Of a stretch of DNA of 64,000 bases, positions 22,496 through 33,379 are shown piece after piece (position 1 is the first letter of the stretch; the number at the start of each line of letters is the position of its first letter). The stretch covers positions 17,483,353 to 17,547,352 of the forward strand of contig NC_089827.1 in assembly GCF_035046505.1 (NCBI RefSeq), read 5' to 3'. Below the pieces are notes generated by a model that had not been told where the DNA came from, searched no databases, and was given only the letters and a program-made list of their open reading frames with translations. Source of the DNA: Tiliqua scincoides. Lineage: Eukaryota; Chordata; Lepidosauria; Squamata; Scincidae. The position numbers were made by a program, and so were the translations under genes.

Positions 22496-23847
22496 AAGGG
22501 AGTGTTCATGGCCCTCCCCAACACAAACACTGGATCTGCCCCTGACTCATCATATAGGTAAGGAAAGCATCCACTTCCAGAGCACTGCAGACTTCAAAAT
22601 ATATGGACAAGTGGAAAATTGTCCTTGAAAATTGGAAGGGACAGGAAGAAACAGAGGTGTGTTGGGTGGACGGGACTATAGGTGAGCCCTGATCTACAGA
22701 AGAAGGAGCTGACATGACCCAGCCTGTGCTGCTACAGAAGTCAGAGGACAATTGTGACCTGGGTCACAGAACTTGCACTTGAGCAGGAGGTTGTCAAGAT
22801 CAGTGATGTTCCAGCTGTTGCAGCTTCCTTCTATATGACAGGGATGGAGCCTTGAAGTGACCAGTTGTGGAACTGGAAAACCATCCTTATTTTTAACATA
22901 GCACCAGGATTTCAACATTTGTTTATAAAACATTTCCATTGCTATTGTACAGTATTTATTTCTGTGTTAGTATTGCAGAGAGTTATGCCAGATAAGAACT
23001 CCTTTTCTAAGTCACTCAGTATCACACACCTATTAATTTTGCTCCTGGAAATAATATTCAGGTGTTTCTCATGTGGTTACCCTCCATAACTCACATTGTC
23101 CTTACAATTTCTGCACAGTAAGGCTAAAATTCGGATTATGTTTAAAACACCTGAGTTTTCATTCACTGTGGAAATAAGAAACTCACAGGTGTGACTTGTC
23201 AACAGGCGTGTGAAATCCAACACTCAAAAATAAACTCCGAATGTACCATTTTCTGTTCTGTCTGCCACCAAGATGTCATTTCTTTGTCCATAGTAGCACT
23301 CTGGTTAGTCATTTTGAGGTACTTATGCTGGGTCCAAATATGTTATTTTCTATTTGATGCTGAAGCTCTTATGGTGGTTGATAAGACTTTTGTCATTAGT
23401 CCTATATCATCTGCAGGCCTTAAATTACAAACTACTTCTGACTGCTATTGACTTCAGCTTTCACCAACTCTAATGCCTTTGTCATTAAGGTTTCTGGGGA
23501 GAGAGAGCTCAGGTACCCTACCAAGTTGCATCCATTGCTCACTCTCGCTGTGGTTTTAAGCAACAGGAGTCAGTTTCCTGTTCATTGCTAATTGATTTAC
23601 TGTAAACGCCTCCGTTAGTTAATAAATTACTTTGGTGCCCCATACAGCAGTAAGACTCTCCACAGTATAGTTTCTCCATATACTGTGAAAGCCTCCTGAA
23701 GGCAATCACATGAAGAGCACCAGAAATCTTCCATCAGGCCTTTCCAGATCAACCACTACATTTCTACATCTTATGTCCTATCTTAAATATTTTTCACCAT
23801 GGCCTCCATCCTTTCCCCTGATCTTTCCCTATCAGAGACAAAATCAG
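22496..23847. other. Single-copy sequence
   Basis: No element ends or coding domains recognised. 23.1-23.45 kb is even in composition and may be conserved. Confidence 0.35.
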
Positions 23848-23849
23848 TA

Positions 23850-24661
23850 CAGGTTGGGCATCCCTTATTCGGAATTCTGAAATACAGAGTATTCTGAAAT
23901 ATGGAACTTTTTTGAGTGCCAACATGTCTTTTTTTTCTTTTTACTTTTTTACCTAAAGAAATAAAATCACAAACTGTGTTTCATGCACAAAATTATTAAA
24001 AATATTGCATAAAATTGCCATCTTTTGTTGTTGTTGGCAACCTTCAGTCTCGAAAGACTATGGTATCGCGCTCTGAATGGTGGTTCTGGAACAGCGTCTA
24101 GTGTGGCTGAAAAGGCAGATTCAGGAGTGACAATCCCTTCCATACCAGGAGCAAGTGCAGTCTGTCCCTGGTGTGTCTCCCTGGCTATGGGCCTTCCTTC
24201 TTTGCCTCTTTGCCTCAGACTGTTGGCCAAGTGTCTCTTCAAACTGGAAAAGGCCATGCTGCACAGCCTGCCTCCAAGTGAGCCGCTCAGAGGCCAGGGT
24301 TTCCCACCTGTTGAGGTCCACTCCTAAGGCCTTCAGATCCTTCTTGCAGATGTCCTTGTATCACAGCTGTGGTCTACCTGTAGGGCACTTTCCTTGCACG
24401 AGTTCTCTATAGAGGAGATCCTTTGGGATCTGGCCATCATCCATTCTCACGACATGACTGAGCCAACGCAGGCGTCTCTATTATGTATAAGAGGTAAATG
24501 TATATAAGAGGTAAATAAAGTATAAATGAATTACATGTTTAGACTTGGGCCCCATCCCCAAGTTCTCTCATTATGTATACACAAGTATCCAAAATATGGA
24601 AAACTCCAATATCCAAAATGCTTCTGGTCCCAAGCACTTCAGATAAGGGATGCCCAACCCA
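23850..24661. mobile_element. Tigger7-like TcMar element interrupted by a LINE tail
   Basis: Starts CAGGTTGGGCATCCCTTATT and ends in the inverse of a TGGGTTGGGCATCCCTTATC terminus. TA lies on both sides (23848-23849, 24662-24663). The interior words TTTCATGCACAAAATTATTA and ATATTGCATAAAATTG, and the far end CTTCTGGTCCCAAGCACTTC, match mammalian Tigger7 as I remember it. Without the insert it is about 360 bp and non-coding. Confidence 0.8.
24033..24476 (-). mobile_element. Zinc-knuckle LINE 3' end (copy A), nested in a Tigger element
   Basis: Minus strand encodes the C-terminal tail of a LINE polyprotein: MDLNRWETLASE..., QFEETLGQQSEAK, then a cysteine-rich segment. Relative to the 28-kb copy one zinc ligand Cys is replaced by Tyr and an early stop follows HS in the same segment, so it is dead. 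The 3' end includes the hairpin AGTCTTTCGAGACT (24046-24059). 5'-truncated; it interrupts the surrounding Tigger7-like element and so postdates it. Confidence 0.85.
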
Positions 24662-24663
24662 TA

Positions 24664-25337
24664 TACAATGCTACCACCACAAGGACAAAGGCAGAGACAG
24701 ATTGTTCTTGGAAATCTTCATCCTCTGTTTTAACTGATATTTGAGCTGGTCAGAGATCATTGGGAAGCAGGAATAGAATAAGTAAGCTTGGGAAATAGTT
24801 TTGTTGTTGGAAATGCCCAGGTGTTGATTTTAGCGAGAAGACAAATCAGCTATCACAAGAAACTGAAATGCAAAACAAGTATCTAACATATCTTACTTAA
24901 TGGATCCTCCTTGCACTTTCATGGCCTTAACTTCCCAAGTGCCCTTTCATCTCTCTGATCCCCAGTGAGACTGGTGAAACATGCCATGCACAGATTAATT
25001 CTGAGCCAGATCAGAACACACATGAACATCCTTCAGCTTGATGTTAAACAGCCCAGTCCTATGGCGCTGCAGTGTCTCCAAAACAAGTGTTCTGGTGGTG
25101 CAGCGCACTTTATGGCTGCTGCAAAATGTGACACACCATAGAGTGCACCCTGAACTTCTCTATAAAGGTGAGTGATACTGAGATATTATGGCTCTTAATG
25201 TGCTTCATTAGATGCCACTTGCAAAGGCATAAAATTTGTAAAGTGATGACATCACATGCTCTGTGTTCCTAAATGTTAATTGAAGAGAGAGAAGGAGGAA
25301 AGATGGGGGTCACTGCTTTCAACAGCAGCCCCATAAC
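24664..25337. other. Single-copy sequence
   Basis: Includes a weak Harbinger-like word run at 25.04-25.1 kb (CAGCCCAGTCCTATGGCGC). Otherwise nothing recognised. Confidence 0.4.
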
Positions 25338-25742
25338 ATAGCAGTGGTCCCCAACCACTACAACATCAGTAGTTCCCAACCTTTAGGAGCCCACAGACCA
25401 CTGGGGCAAAAATTGAAATTGTCGTAGACAACATCCAACTCACAACCCCTGCAGATAAAAACTACTATCAATTTGTAATAATTAGAGAAGATTTATTAGA
25501 AATTTATTAAAGAATTATTAGATTTATTATGCACAGAGAAGATTTGTGGATTGATGCTTTGTTCCCAGCTGCTGATGCCAGTGGTCCATTCTCTGCCCTC
25601 TCTGGTGGTTTGTGGAGAAACGCTTGCTCGGGAAGACACTGGACTGAGACTGGGAAGACAAAGCCTAAGACTTTGTGGACCTCTTCGCAGGGTCTCGCGG
25701 ACCCACCAGTGGTCCACCCACCACAGCTTGGGAACCAGTGAT
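25338..25742. mobile_element. hAT element, probably nested
   Basis: Contains CAGTGGTCCCCAACC at 25341, then CAGTAGTTCCCAACCTTTAG at about 25368, and ends CTTGGGAACCAGTG, the inverse terminus. The first terminus looks like a truncated second copy. The interior shares GGTTTGTGGAGAAACGC, CTCTGCCCTCTCTGGTGG and AATCTTCTTTATAAAT-type words with the hAT at 59277, in inverted order. Target duplications are not clear. Confidence 0.7.
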
Positions 25743-26868
25743 CTAGATTTTCCATAACATCTAGTTCAGTACATTTTAAACTTCAGGGACTTCCCACTCC
25801 ATCTTCTCTCTCTTTCCGATACTTAAGCAAGATGCAAATTCTGGTCTGAGTAAAGGGTGAATAGAACTGCTTTCCTGACTTCCAATCACTCTTCAGTCGA
25901 CATATTTGTTGAACACCTCAAACAAGCTAGGTTTTGACTTTCACAGTTTTGTGACACCTTACGAAAAGGTCTTATCTGCAATCCAATGTGCTCTTGCCTG
26001 CCATTAAGCCCCATTGAACATGACTGGACCTCGTTCAGAAGTAATGTAGAAGAGTGACACCACAGGATCAACATGGTGATAAACAGGAAGGAGGGGTTGA
26101 ATCAAAAACGGTGCAAGCCAATATTGAGGAAAGAAGTTTTTTTTTCTCAGGGAAATGAATCACACGAATTCCAGAGCTTGCTAAGAATCTGCATGCCTTT
26201 TTGGGACCGTTCTTCATAATGTATTACTTGAAACTTCTCACAGCGCTTTGAAAAAGAAGCCCTTTGACGTTTAGAAATTGCCATTGACAGCACTTTTGTA
26301 ATTGCACTTGCTCAAGTTGATTGTTTGACAGGAGATGGAGTTGGCGTGCCATGTGTTATTTTATTATGCAAACTTGGCGTCATCTTCTTTTGATTCTGAG
26401 TTACTTTGCTGGGCTCTTTCATTGCACTTACATGGTGTCATTGAACTTGTATAATAATACCCTGGGTGCCAGAGCTATCAGGGGTATTTAGCTTTGATCA
26501 TGTTTTCTTGTTATCTTCTTGATTACCTCCATTTGCATATTGTCTGATTCAGTGGGATTGCGGTCTGTCACTTGGTCTGGTGGCATACTTACAATGCTCT
26601 CTGGGTTCTGGCATCTCTTTATATTCCACTTCACCCTTCATTGCTTTGAATATTTGGCAAATGGACTATATAAAACATGTGTGCGTGTTGGGGTGTGTGT
26701 GTGTGTTTTCCCAACTATGAGTATTGGACCACATGGCCAGTGGAGCATGCATTCCTCTGGCAGTGACTACCAAACAATAAAGTGTGCTCTGGCAGCGCAC
26801 TGAGTAGTGCACTGAGAAAAAGGGGCTAAACAGTAGCATGTCTGTGGCAGATGAGTGTGGGTATCTTA
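25743..26868. other. Repeat-poor sequence, candidate conserved non-coding DNA
   Basis: The 26.18-26.48 kb part has no repeat signature, contains TTTGACAGGAG, TTTATTATGCAAA and TGACAG-type homeobox/TALE-like words, and resembles an amniote enhancer in texture. 25.97-26.05 kb holds a decayed short MITE with CATTAAGCCCCATTGAA. A (GT)n run lies at 26691-26707. Confidence 0.4.
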
Positions 26869-27037
26869 GGCCCAAATCCTAACCAACTTTCTAGCACTGA
26901 CACAGCTGTGCTGATGGTGCGTGTGCTGCATCCTGCAGTTGGGAGGACAGTCACGGAGGCCTCCTCAAGGTAAGGGAATGTTGGTTCCCTTACCTTGGAG
27001 CTGAATTCCCCTTACCTCAGTGCTGGAAAGTTGGTTA
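26869..27037. mobile_element. Harbinger-like palindromic MITE, 169 bp
   Basis: GGCCCAAATCCTAACCAACTT and the inverse GGCACAATCCTAACCAACTT are terminal inverted repeats. A central pair of TTCCCTTACC / GGTAAGGGAA motifs faces each other. Left flank TTA, right flank TTC, a near 3-bp duplication as in PIF/Harbinger elements. Confidence 0.75.
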
Positions 27038-27654
27038 GGATTGTGCCTTCATTATCATGAATATGCCTCCAGAGGCACAGTTATGGTGAAGGGAGAATTT
27101 ATGAAACAGCACTGCAGGGCCTTGTGGCCAAAGGTGTGCCAGGGAATGAAATCCCTTCAGGGATATGTCTGCCTCAGCCATTCTGAGGTTCTGGGGCTTG
27201 ATGTGGAGGATGAGTCAGGAAGTTGAGGGAATTGGCTACATGGCTTTGAGGATATGGGAGCAGTCATGACCCTGATGCTGACCTCTGAGCCATGGTGGCA
27301 TGCCAGGGGTGTTTGTGTGTAGTTTTGCAGTATCAAAAGAAGCATCGCTCTGAGGGTTGTACCCACATGATATTTATCTTAAGTCTATTGATACGCTACA
27401 CAGCTCTGTTAAATTGATTAATAAAGTGGTGACCTGAGTTTATTTGATTTATATAAAATATTTATACCACACACCCCTCCAATAATGGGACATATTTAAT
27501 CCAGTTCCAGGTGTGGTCAACAAAAAACAGCTTCCTTAAGATCCTGGCTAATTATGCCCATCAAGAACATGATCATAACCCAAGAATCACTTTGGTGGGG
27601 GGGGGGGGGAAATCCAGATTGCCTCATGGCCATGCTCATCCCAATGCTCTAATT
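27038..27654. other. Single-copy sequence
   Basis: Nothing recognised apart from a run of 12 G at 27597-27609. Confidence 0.35.
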
Positions 27655-27859
27655 CAGCAATTTTCAACTGGTGTGCCATGGCACATAAGGTGTGCCATGA
27701 GGGTTGGGGGGGGTCACTTATTAGTAGGGCCACTGGGGAAAGTGAGCCCCTGCCACCAGGTGCGGTGTACCTTAACAATTGTCAAAAAACCGATGGTGTG
27801 CCTTGACAATCTGAGCACCTTGTCAGTGTGCTGTGAGATGAAAAGTTTGAAAATCACTG
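27655..27859. mobile_element. hAT MITE, 205 bp
   Basis: CAGCAATTTTCAACTGG and the inverse CAGTGATTTTCAAACTT form the ends. Flanks CTCTAATT and CTCTAACT match at 7 of 8. Contains the repeated GGTGTGCCTTGACAAT / TACCTTAACAATTGTC pair seen in copies at 48531 and 55498. Confidence 0.85.
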
Positions 27860-28044
27860 CTCTAACTGGTCTAGTGGGAGGGAGCCGTATCAAATCAATG
27901 AAAGACCAGGGCACAACAAAGCAAAGTGTGATCTTCCCCCCCTCCCCCCCACCTTCACCAAGGTAGGATTGTTGGCAGTTTAACTATGCTCAGTCTGGAG
28001 CCAAACCTGAGGTCCTCAGACTGTTATCATAGCGGCCTAGTTTG

Positions 28045-28497
28045 GAAAACTAGCCTGACCAAGACTGGCTTGGTCATGTCGTGAGAATGGATGATGGCCG
28101 GATCCCAAAGGATCTCCTCTATGGAGAACTCGTGCAAGGAAAGCGCCCTACAGGTAGACCACAGCTGCGATACAAGGACATCTGCAAGAGGGATCTGAAG
28201 GCCTTAGGGATGGACCTCAACAAGTGGGAAACCCTGGCCTCTGAGCGGCCCGCTTGGAGGCAGGCTGTGCAGCATGGCCTTTCCCAGTTTGAAGAGACAC
28301 TTTGCCAACAGTCTGAGGCTAAGAAGCAAAGAAGGAAGGCCCATAGCCAGGGAGACAGACCAGGGACAGACTGCACTTGCTCCCGGTGTGGAAGGGATTG
28401 TCACTCCCGGATTGGCCTTTTCAGCCACACTAGACGCTGTGCCAGAACCACCTTTCAGAGCGCGATACCATAGTCTTTCGAGACTGAAGGTTGCCAA
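28045..28497 (+). mobile_element. Zinc-knuckle LINE 3' end (copy B, best preserved)
   Basis: An open frame from 28081 to the TAG at 28471-28473 encodes about 130 residues: RMDDGRIPKDLLYGEL, GKRPTGRPQLRYKD, CKRDLKALGMDLNKWETLAS, then a C-x2-C-x12-H-x3-C zinc knuckle (CSRC ... HTRRC). The LLYGEL..GKR..GRP..R.KD pattern is typical of the extreme C-terminus of certain APE-type LINE polyproteins; I cannot name the clade. The frame can be extended upstream to about 28045 (DWLGHVV-like). The 3' UTR is only about 24 nt and ends GTTGCCAA. It contains the hairpin AGTCTTTCGAGACT at 28472-28485, which overlaps the stop codon. 5'-truncated by normal LINE integration; the catalytic domains are absent. Confidence 0.88.
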
Positions 28498-29590
28498 TAC
28501 AAGTTTGGAAAAGATCCCTCATGTAATTGGCCCTGAGAGACTTGGGCTCTCATACTGTCATTTTGTCATCTGTCAATTGACATCTCAGCCCTTGGGATGT
28601 AAACCATCCATCTTCTGCCAGATGGCATTGTAGTAACTTTCCCCAGTCTTTGCAGACCAGGACCTCTTCTGTAGGTGGTGTTAGTTGAGTAATGTATGAC
28701 CTTTGCATTGGCTTTATAAGCAACTCCAAAACTTCCTTGTATCTATCTGCTCAATACTAACACAAAACACAAAAACACCTGGCTTGGGCAAATGATAAAT
28801 ACCTGCTTTCTTTTAACCTCAGCAAGTCCTAATATACCAAACAAGGGCTTTTAAGTTACCCGGCCAAATTCCAAAACCGTGTGGCAGTCATTTTATTCCC
28901 CGAACAGATTTTTGATCATTTTACATAGACATCTGCAGATGTGTCCAAGGTTTTTTTATAAATAGAGCCTTGTATTCTATTTGGGTAAGAATATTGGACA
29001 TTAGGAAAAAAAAAAAAGATCTGGTGGATATACTAATGAATACATATGTGTTGATCATGAAATTATAAAATCAATTGTGAAAATAACACTATATTTTTTT
29101 CAGTCATAGGAAAAGAAAGGAATCGCAGAATACCCAAGTGGGCAATTAGAAGTAATAGTGACCAAGAAGGCCCAGAATGGAATGGATTCATACTCTGAAG
29201 AGAAAATGTCCAAAGATGGCAATGATCATTTTTTTTAAGTCATTAAGAAACAAATGACAAGGGAGCATTCATTTTGCCACAGTGTCATCAGTGGAAAGAT
29301 GGGTAAAGACTAATTAAGATGGATGATGACAGTCACCTCCAAATCAAATCAAACAACTGAAAATTCACACGACACCATAACACAGTCTCTAAAGACATCC
29401 TAAAAGAATCTGACAGGATTAATGTGTTGCCGGCAGCAACATATTTTTAAATTTTCTTGAGACGCTAGCCTGGAATTGAAGGCTTGAGAACAAGACCAAC
29501 AGTGAAGGAAGACAGATGTACATTTGTGTTTTTAGAGACCAATTCTGTTATCTTCCTCCCCCCACCCCACCCCCAATACAGCAGCATCAA
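28498..29590. other. Repeat-poor, AT-rich sequence
   Basis: No transposon or coding signal recognised; 28.85-29.1 kb and 29.2-29.45 kb look even in composition. Poly-purine runs at 28.99-29.02 and 29.23 kb. Confidence 0.35.
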
Positions 29591-29960
29591 AATGGCTATG
29601 GCTGCATCCTGGGGGGCAGTTGCAGAGGTATCCTCTGGGTAAGGGAAAAAATCATTCCCTTACCTGGGGGTAAGCCTCTGTGGCATGGGGGTGGGGGCAC
29701 TTGAACTTCTGCTAGCTAAATAGCTGGCACAGATCTGCGTAGGTCCATGCCATGGCATCGGGTCTGGGAAAGGGGTTAGGGATTTGGCAGCCACTACTGC
29801 CACCAAACCCACCTGCTTCCTGAACCCAATCCGCAATCCCCTTCCCCTGTTCCACCCTCCCTCACCCCTCCTGCATCCCCCACTACCTCACCTTCAGCAG
29901 CAGGCAGCTTCAGGAAGAACTCCTGAACTCTAATTCAGTGCAAGTTAGCTACACATCCAT
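29591..29960. mobile_element. Harbinger-like MITE, large type, ends unclear
   Basis: Carries GGTAAGGGAAAAAATCATTCCCTTACC (an inverted pair), GGGGTTAGGGATTTGGCAG and the CCCTCCCTCACCCCTCCTGC block shared with 36.5 kb. Left and right termini were not found. Confidence 0.5.
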
Positions 29961-31046
29961 GTGATCAGCTCACAGGTTCTCATGTCCTCCTTCATCTCTT
30001 GTCCCACAATGTATGCTACAATCTGACAACAACACACTCTCATTCAGAGCCAACAGCTTTTTAAAGTTGGATGGCAATATTGACAGTTACACCAGCTTTA
30101 ATTCTCCAGGGCTCTTTGTGTGCCTGTACACACGCTTTCTCTTTCCTGTTGCCTCTGAGGAAGTATTTCAAAACACACATTTGATGAATGTGTCGTCAGC
30201 AGGCTTTTTAGTTCTGTGTGTGTGTTTTGAAAAATGAAATAATGATGAAAAGGCACCATTTCTTTCATACAGCCAGGGAAGATGAGATATTTATGCAAGC
30301 TGCAGTCTTAAGAGAGAGAGAGAGGCGGCTGTTTGCTGAAAGCTAACATTGAAAATTGGCAGCTTCATCATAACATTCATGTTTATGTACTTGTACACCA
30401 AGGAGATTGTTTGTTGGTCTTTTTTTTTAGTGCACATTTTAAATGCATGCATAAAAAGACGTCTTCCTTTCTGTAATCTACTTCCATCTGTTCATCCTGG
30501 AACTTTAGAGCAGGTGTGACTTGGTGCCAGTGGTAAGCAAACATGGCTCCACATCTAAGCATGCGGAGACCCACAGGGGACTCTCAGATAGGCCCTAGTG
30601 GAGCTCACAATTTCAACTATCATTTTGTTCTATGTAGCTCCGTTTTTCCAAGTCCAAATTCAGGAATATAATTTACCAGCTATGGCAGAAGGAGCTGTCC
30701 AAACAGATGGGATTGTTTATACATCTATAGCTGGCAGTTAAGGATACTCTGCTTATGTTTATGTTCTTTCCCATACAGGACCACAGTTCCCTGAAGCCCT
30801 TCTGTGGATATTACTCCAGCTAACTGAGCAAAGAGGCACTTTTTAAAGTGATGATCCTGTTATATTAAGCAGGGGTAGAGCAACTAACCCTCTTCACTCC
30901 AGTAGAGCTTATTTTCTAGCTCTTTGCTGGTGCTTCTTCTATATTTCTTAGTATGTGAGTCTTCGTGGGACCAGCAACCATTTCTTTTTCTATGTAAACC
31001 GCTTTTTGAACATTTTGATATAAACTTAATATATGTAATATCCTCC
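29961..31046. other. Single-copy sequence
   Basis: No gene or family recognised. A short (AG)n run lies at 30311-30325. Confidence 0.35.
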
Positions 31047-31460
31047 TGTTGGCATCCTTCAGTCTCAGAAGACCATGGTGTCACGCTCTGAATGGTGGTT
31101 CTGGAACAGTGTCCTCTCCAGTGCGCGAAGCCTGGGTAAAGTAGGTATGGAGGATAGGCTGTTACCCATGCAGCAAATCCCCCCTCTCCACGTCGCTGAA
31201 ATGGTCCAATGGAAAGGCAGAGGCCAATACGGTTGGTTCCAGCGGCGTCGCAGGAGTTGCCAGAACGGGACTGTGTTCAGCCATGAACTGCCTCAGGGAC
31301 TCCGGCTCTGGATTTTGCCTCGAGGTTGACTCCTGAAGCCTTTTCCATAACTGGATGTAGCCACAAGGCAGTGGAGGTTTGGGATCAGAGTTTTCCTTCT
31401 CTCAGATGAGCTGCCTTCCCAGGCTGACGAGACCCATCTACCCGGTGGGTATAAAAATAA
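31047..31460 (-). mobile_element. Third element with the LINE/5S-SINE 3' end
   Basis: On the minus strand the last about 70 nt (from CTGTTCCAGAACCACCATTC through GAGACTGAAGGATGCCAAC) match the zinc-knuckle LINE, including the hairpin with a TCTG loop and a G-T outer pair. Upstream it is quite different: CACTGGAGAGGACACTG, CAGCCTATCCTCCATACC, GGGGGATTTGCTGCATGGGT and, further, a frame with LIPNLHCLVATSSYGKGF. That frame ends in SRSP and stops before the shared tail. It could be a second LINE subfamily or a long composite SINE. I do not recognise its protein. Confidence 0.7.
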
Positions 31461-31679
31461 AACCATGTTTATAAACATTCCAAATAATAAATGTCCATAG
31501 TAATGTCTATATGAGAAACCAAAGCCACCTTCAGACAGTCTTTTAAAGCACTTTTTACAGTTACTGAGATATTCAATCAAAAGCACACACACAGAATTGA
31601 CGAAAAATAATGGCTTTGCTTATTTCTACTTGCCAATCAGAGAAACTCAGAAAAGGGGGAAGCTGGTAAACACAGGTCA

Positions 31680-31795
31680 GTGGCATAGAGAGGGGCAAAG
31701 CACTAAATTTTGCAGGGAGCCTATCTGCGGCATTCAAGCAACTCCCCCTTTGGAGCCATTCCAGGCGGTGGGTAAGTAAATTAAAAGCTTATAAT
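31680..31795. mobile_element. Half copy of the 705-type hAT MITE
   Basis: CAGTGGCATAGAGAGGGGCAA, then AGCACTAAATTTTGCAGGGAG and TTTGGAGCCATTCCAGGCGG, the same order as the left arm of the 705-1293 element. The right arm is missing. Confidence 0.75.
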
Positions 31796-31895
31796 AAGTA
31801 TAAGTTTAAAAATGTATTTAAAATAAAGAAGAGCCCTCCTAAACCTCCCAATCAGTTGCTAATCTGTTTTTTAAAAAATTCCTTAAGCATCCCAA

Positions 31896-32145
31896 AGGCT
31901 ACAATCCTATCCACACTTATGTGGGAGTAAGCCCCATTGACTGTCATTGTTAAAAACATATACATAGTAACCTGTTAAAAATACAGACCTGTGCCATTTC
32001 CCCCAATACAGTCACATACCAAGTAGCATCAAGTCTAATACAGAATATTAAAAATAAAATGTACATTGAAATGAATGGGAACCTACCTGAAATTGGCTCG
32101 CAACCCACCTAGTGGGTCCCGACCCACAGTTTGAGAAACAGAGAT
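31896..32145. mobile_element. 3' half of a CAGTGGTTCTCA-type hAT
   Basis: Shares AATCCTATCC, then CATTGTTAAAAACATAT, AGTAACCTGTTAAAAATACA, CACATACCAAGTAGCATCAA and the end GACCCACAGTTTGAGAAAC with the intact copy at 56769-57120. Left part lost. Confidence 0.8.
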
Positions 32146-33379
32146 TTAATAATTTACATTTTAGCCCTGCTTGCTGAATCAGCAAGTGTTTTCCATAAAA
32201 CAGGTTAAAAATGCATTAATTTGACTTTACTTAACCAATATTCAGGGCTGATACGAAACAGCAGGGGAGGTGCAAAAGGAATAATAACTCCATCAAATGA
32301 AAAGGCTACATTGAAAAAAAATAATAATTTCTCCTAGGAGGAAGAAATATGCATACAAATGATAAAAATAAGCTGAAGAAATGTGTAATATTGATAGGAA
32401 GATTAAAAACACTTTGTTGTTCCTATGGAAATTACTCCTGGGAAATTCTGCATTGATGGCAGTTTTACTCAAAATCTGTGGTTATTTTTCCCTTCCAATC
32501 CCTTGGATTCTGTGTTGACAAGACAGAATTTGTCACAACAAAACAGCAAAGAGGCGAAGTTGAAAGGATGTAACTTGCATCAAGGTTAAAAACTGAGCAG
32601 TGGAATGGGTAATTCTTGGCTACATAGGAGCAACATGACATTCTAGCAGACTAGGAGAAGCAGTGGGTAAGTGCAAGAAAAAGACAGGCAGTGGGGTGGG
32701 GGGGCAGGGGAGATCCTAGATAAATATACTGCAAATTCTAGTCACTAGTCTTTTTCCCCCCTTTGTTCTTTTAGCATCATTTCAGATACTGGTATCTGTA
32801 AACTAGGTGGCCTTGTTGTATTACTGAATTTTATTCAGGAAATTAACCATACAGTTTTCACCTGTGCATATAAGGATTTTACTTAGAAAAGTAAGTAAGT
32901 ACTTACTTACTTTTTACTTAGGTGATATTTGGATATCATATTGTGGATGAGCGGTGGGTGAAGAGTGCAGACACTCCTTGTGTTGCCAACCAAGCAATGT
33001 CTGACGTTGGGGGGGGGGGGAGGATATTGCCTGATCTGGTTCACTGAAAACTTGTAGCGTCAACAGTACCGTCACCCTGAGAGAAAACGCATTTCTTTGA
33101 CTACAAAACAGCAGGCCTCATTGGCCCAGTTGTTCAACCATGTCCGTTGACTGCTCACTGTTGATACTGCGGCGCAGCAAATAAAATTCACTGGAAAATG
33201 GACAAAAGAGAATCAGATAATAAACGAGAACAGATGAGACAGTGGTCAAGAACAAGGGTTACATGAAATTCTGTCCACACCTATTGTGCAAAAATGCTTG
33301 TCACTTTTTAGTGGATGAATGATAGTGCATAAGAAAAACAGGAAGTGAGGTGTACTGTTTCTGCTTCTTCCTTGGAGAG
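32146..33379. other. Single-copy sequence
   Basis: AT-rich, no gene recognised. G runs at 32.69-32.71 and 33.01 kb. A GTAAGTAAGTACTTACTTAC near-palindrome lies at about 32890-32909. Confidence 0.4.

Noticed and set aside
22016-22561. 125-codon minus and 103-codon plus repeat proteins
   Set aside because: Both are produced by the minisatellite unit with internal inverted words.
24025-24327. About 100-codon frames on the strand opposite the LINE, open in all three copies (24025, 28204, 51269)
   Set aside because: They are antisense shadows of the same LINE C-terminal segment; conservation between copies follows from recent common origin, not from coding.
28274-28633. 119-codon plus-strand frame beginning MAFPSLKRHFAN
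   Set aside because: It overlaps the zinc-knuckle frame in another register and runs past the LINE end into single-copy DNA; related frames in other copies are explained by shared ancestry.
32890-32909. GTAAGTAAGTACTTACTTAC as a splice-site cluster or operator
   Set aside because: A short tetranucleotide palindrome in AT-rich DNA, easily due to slippage.
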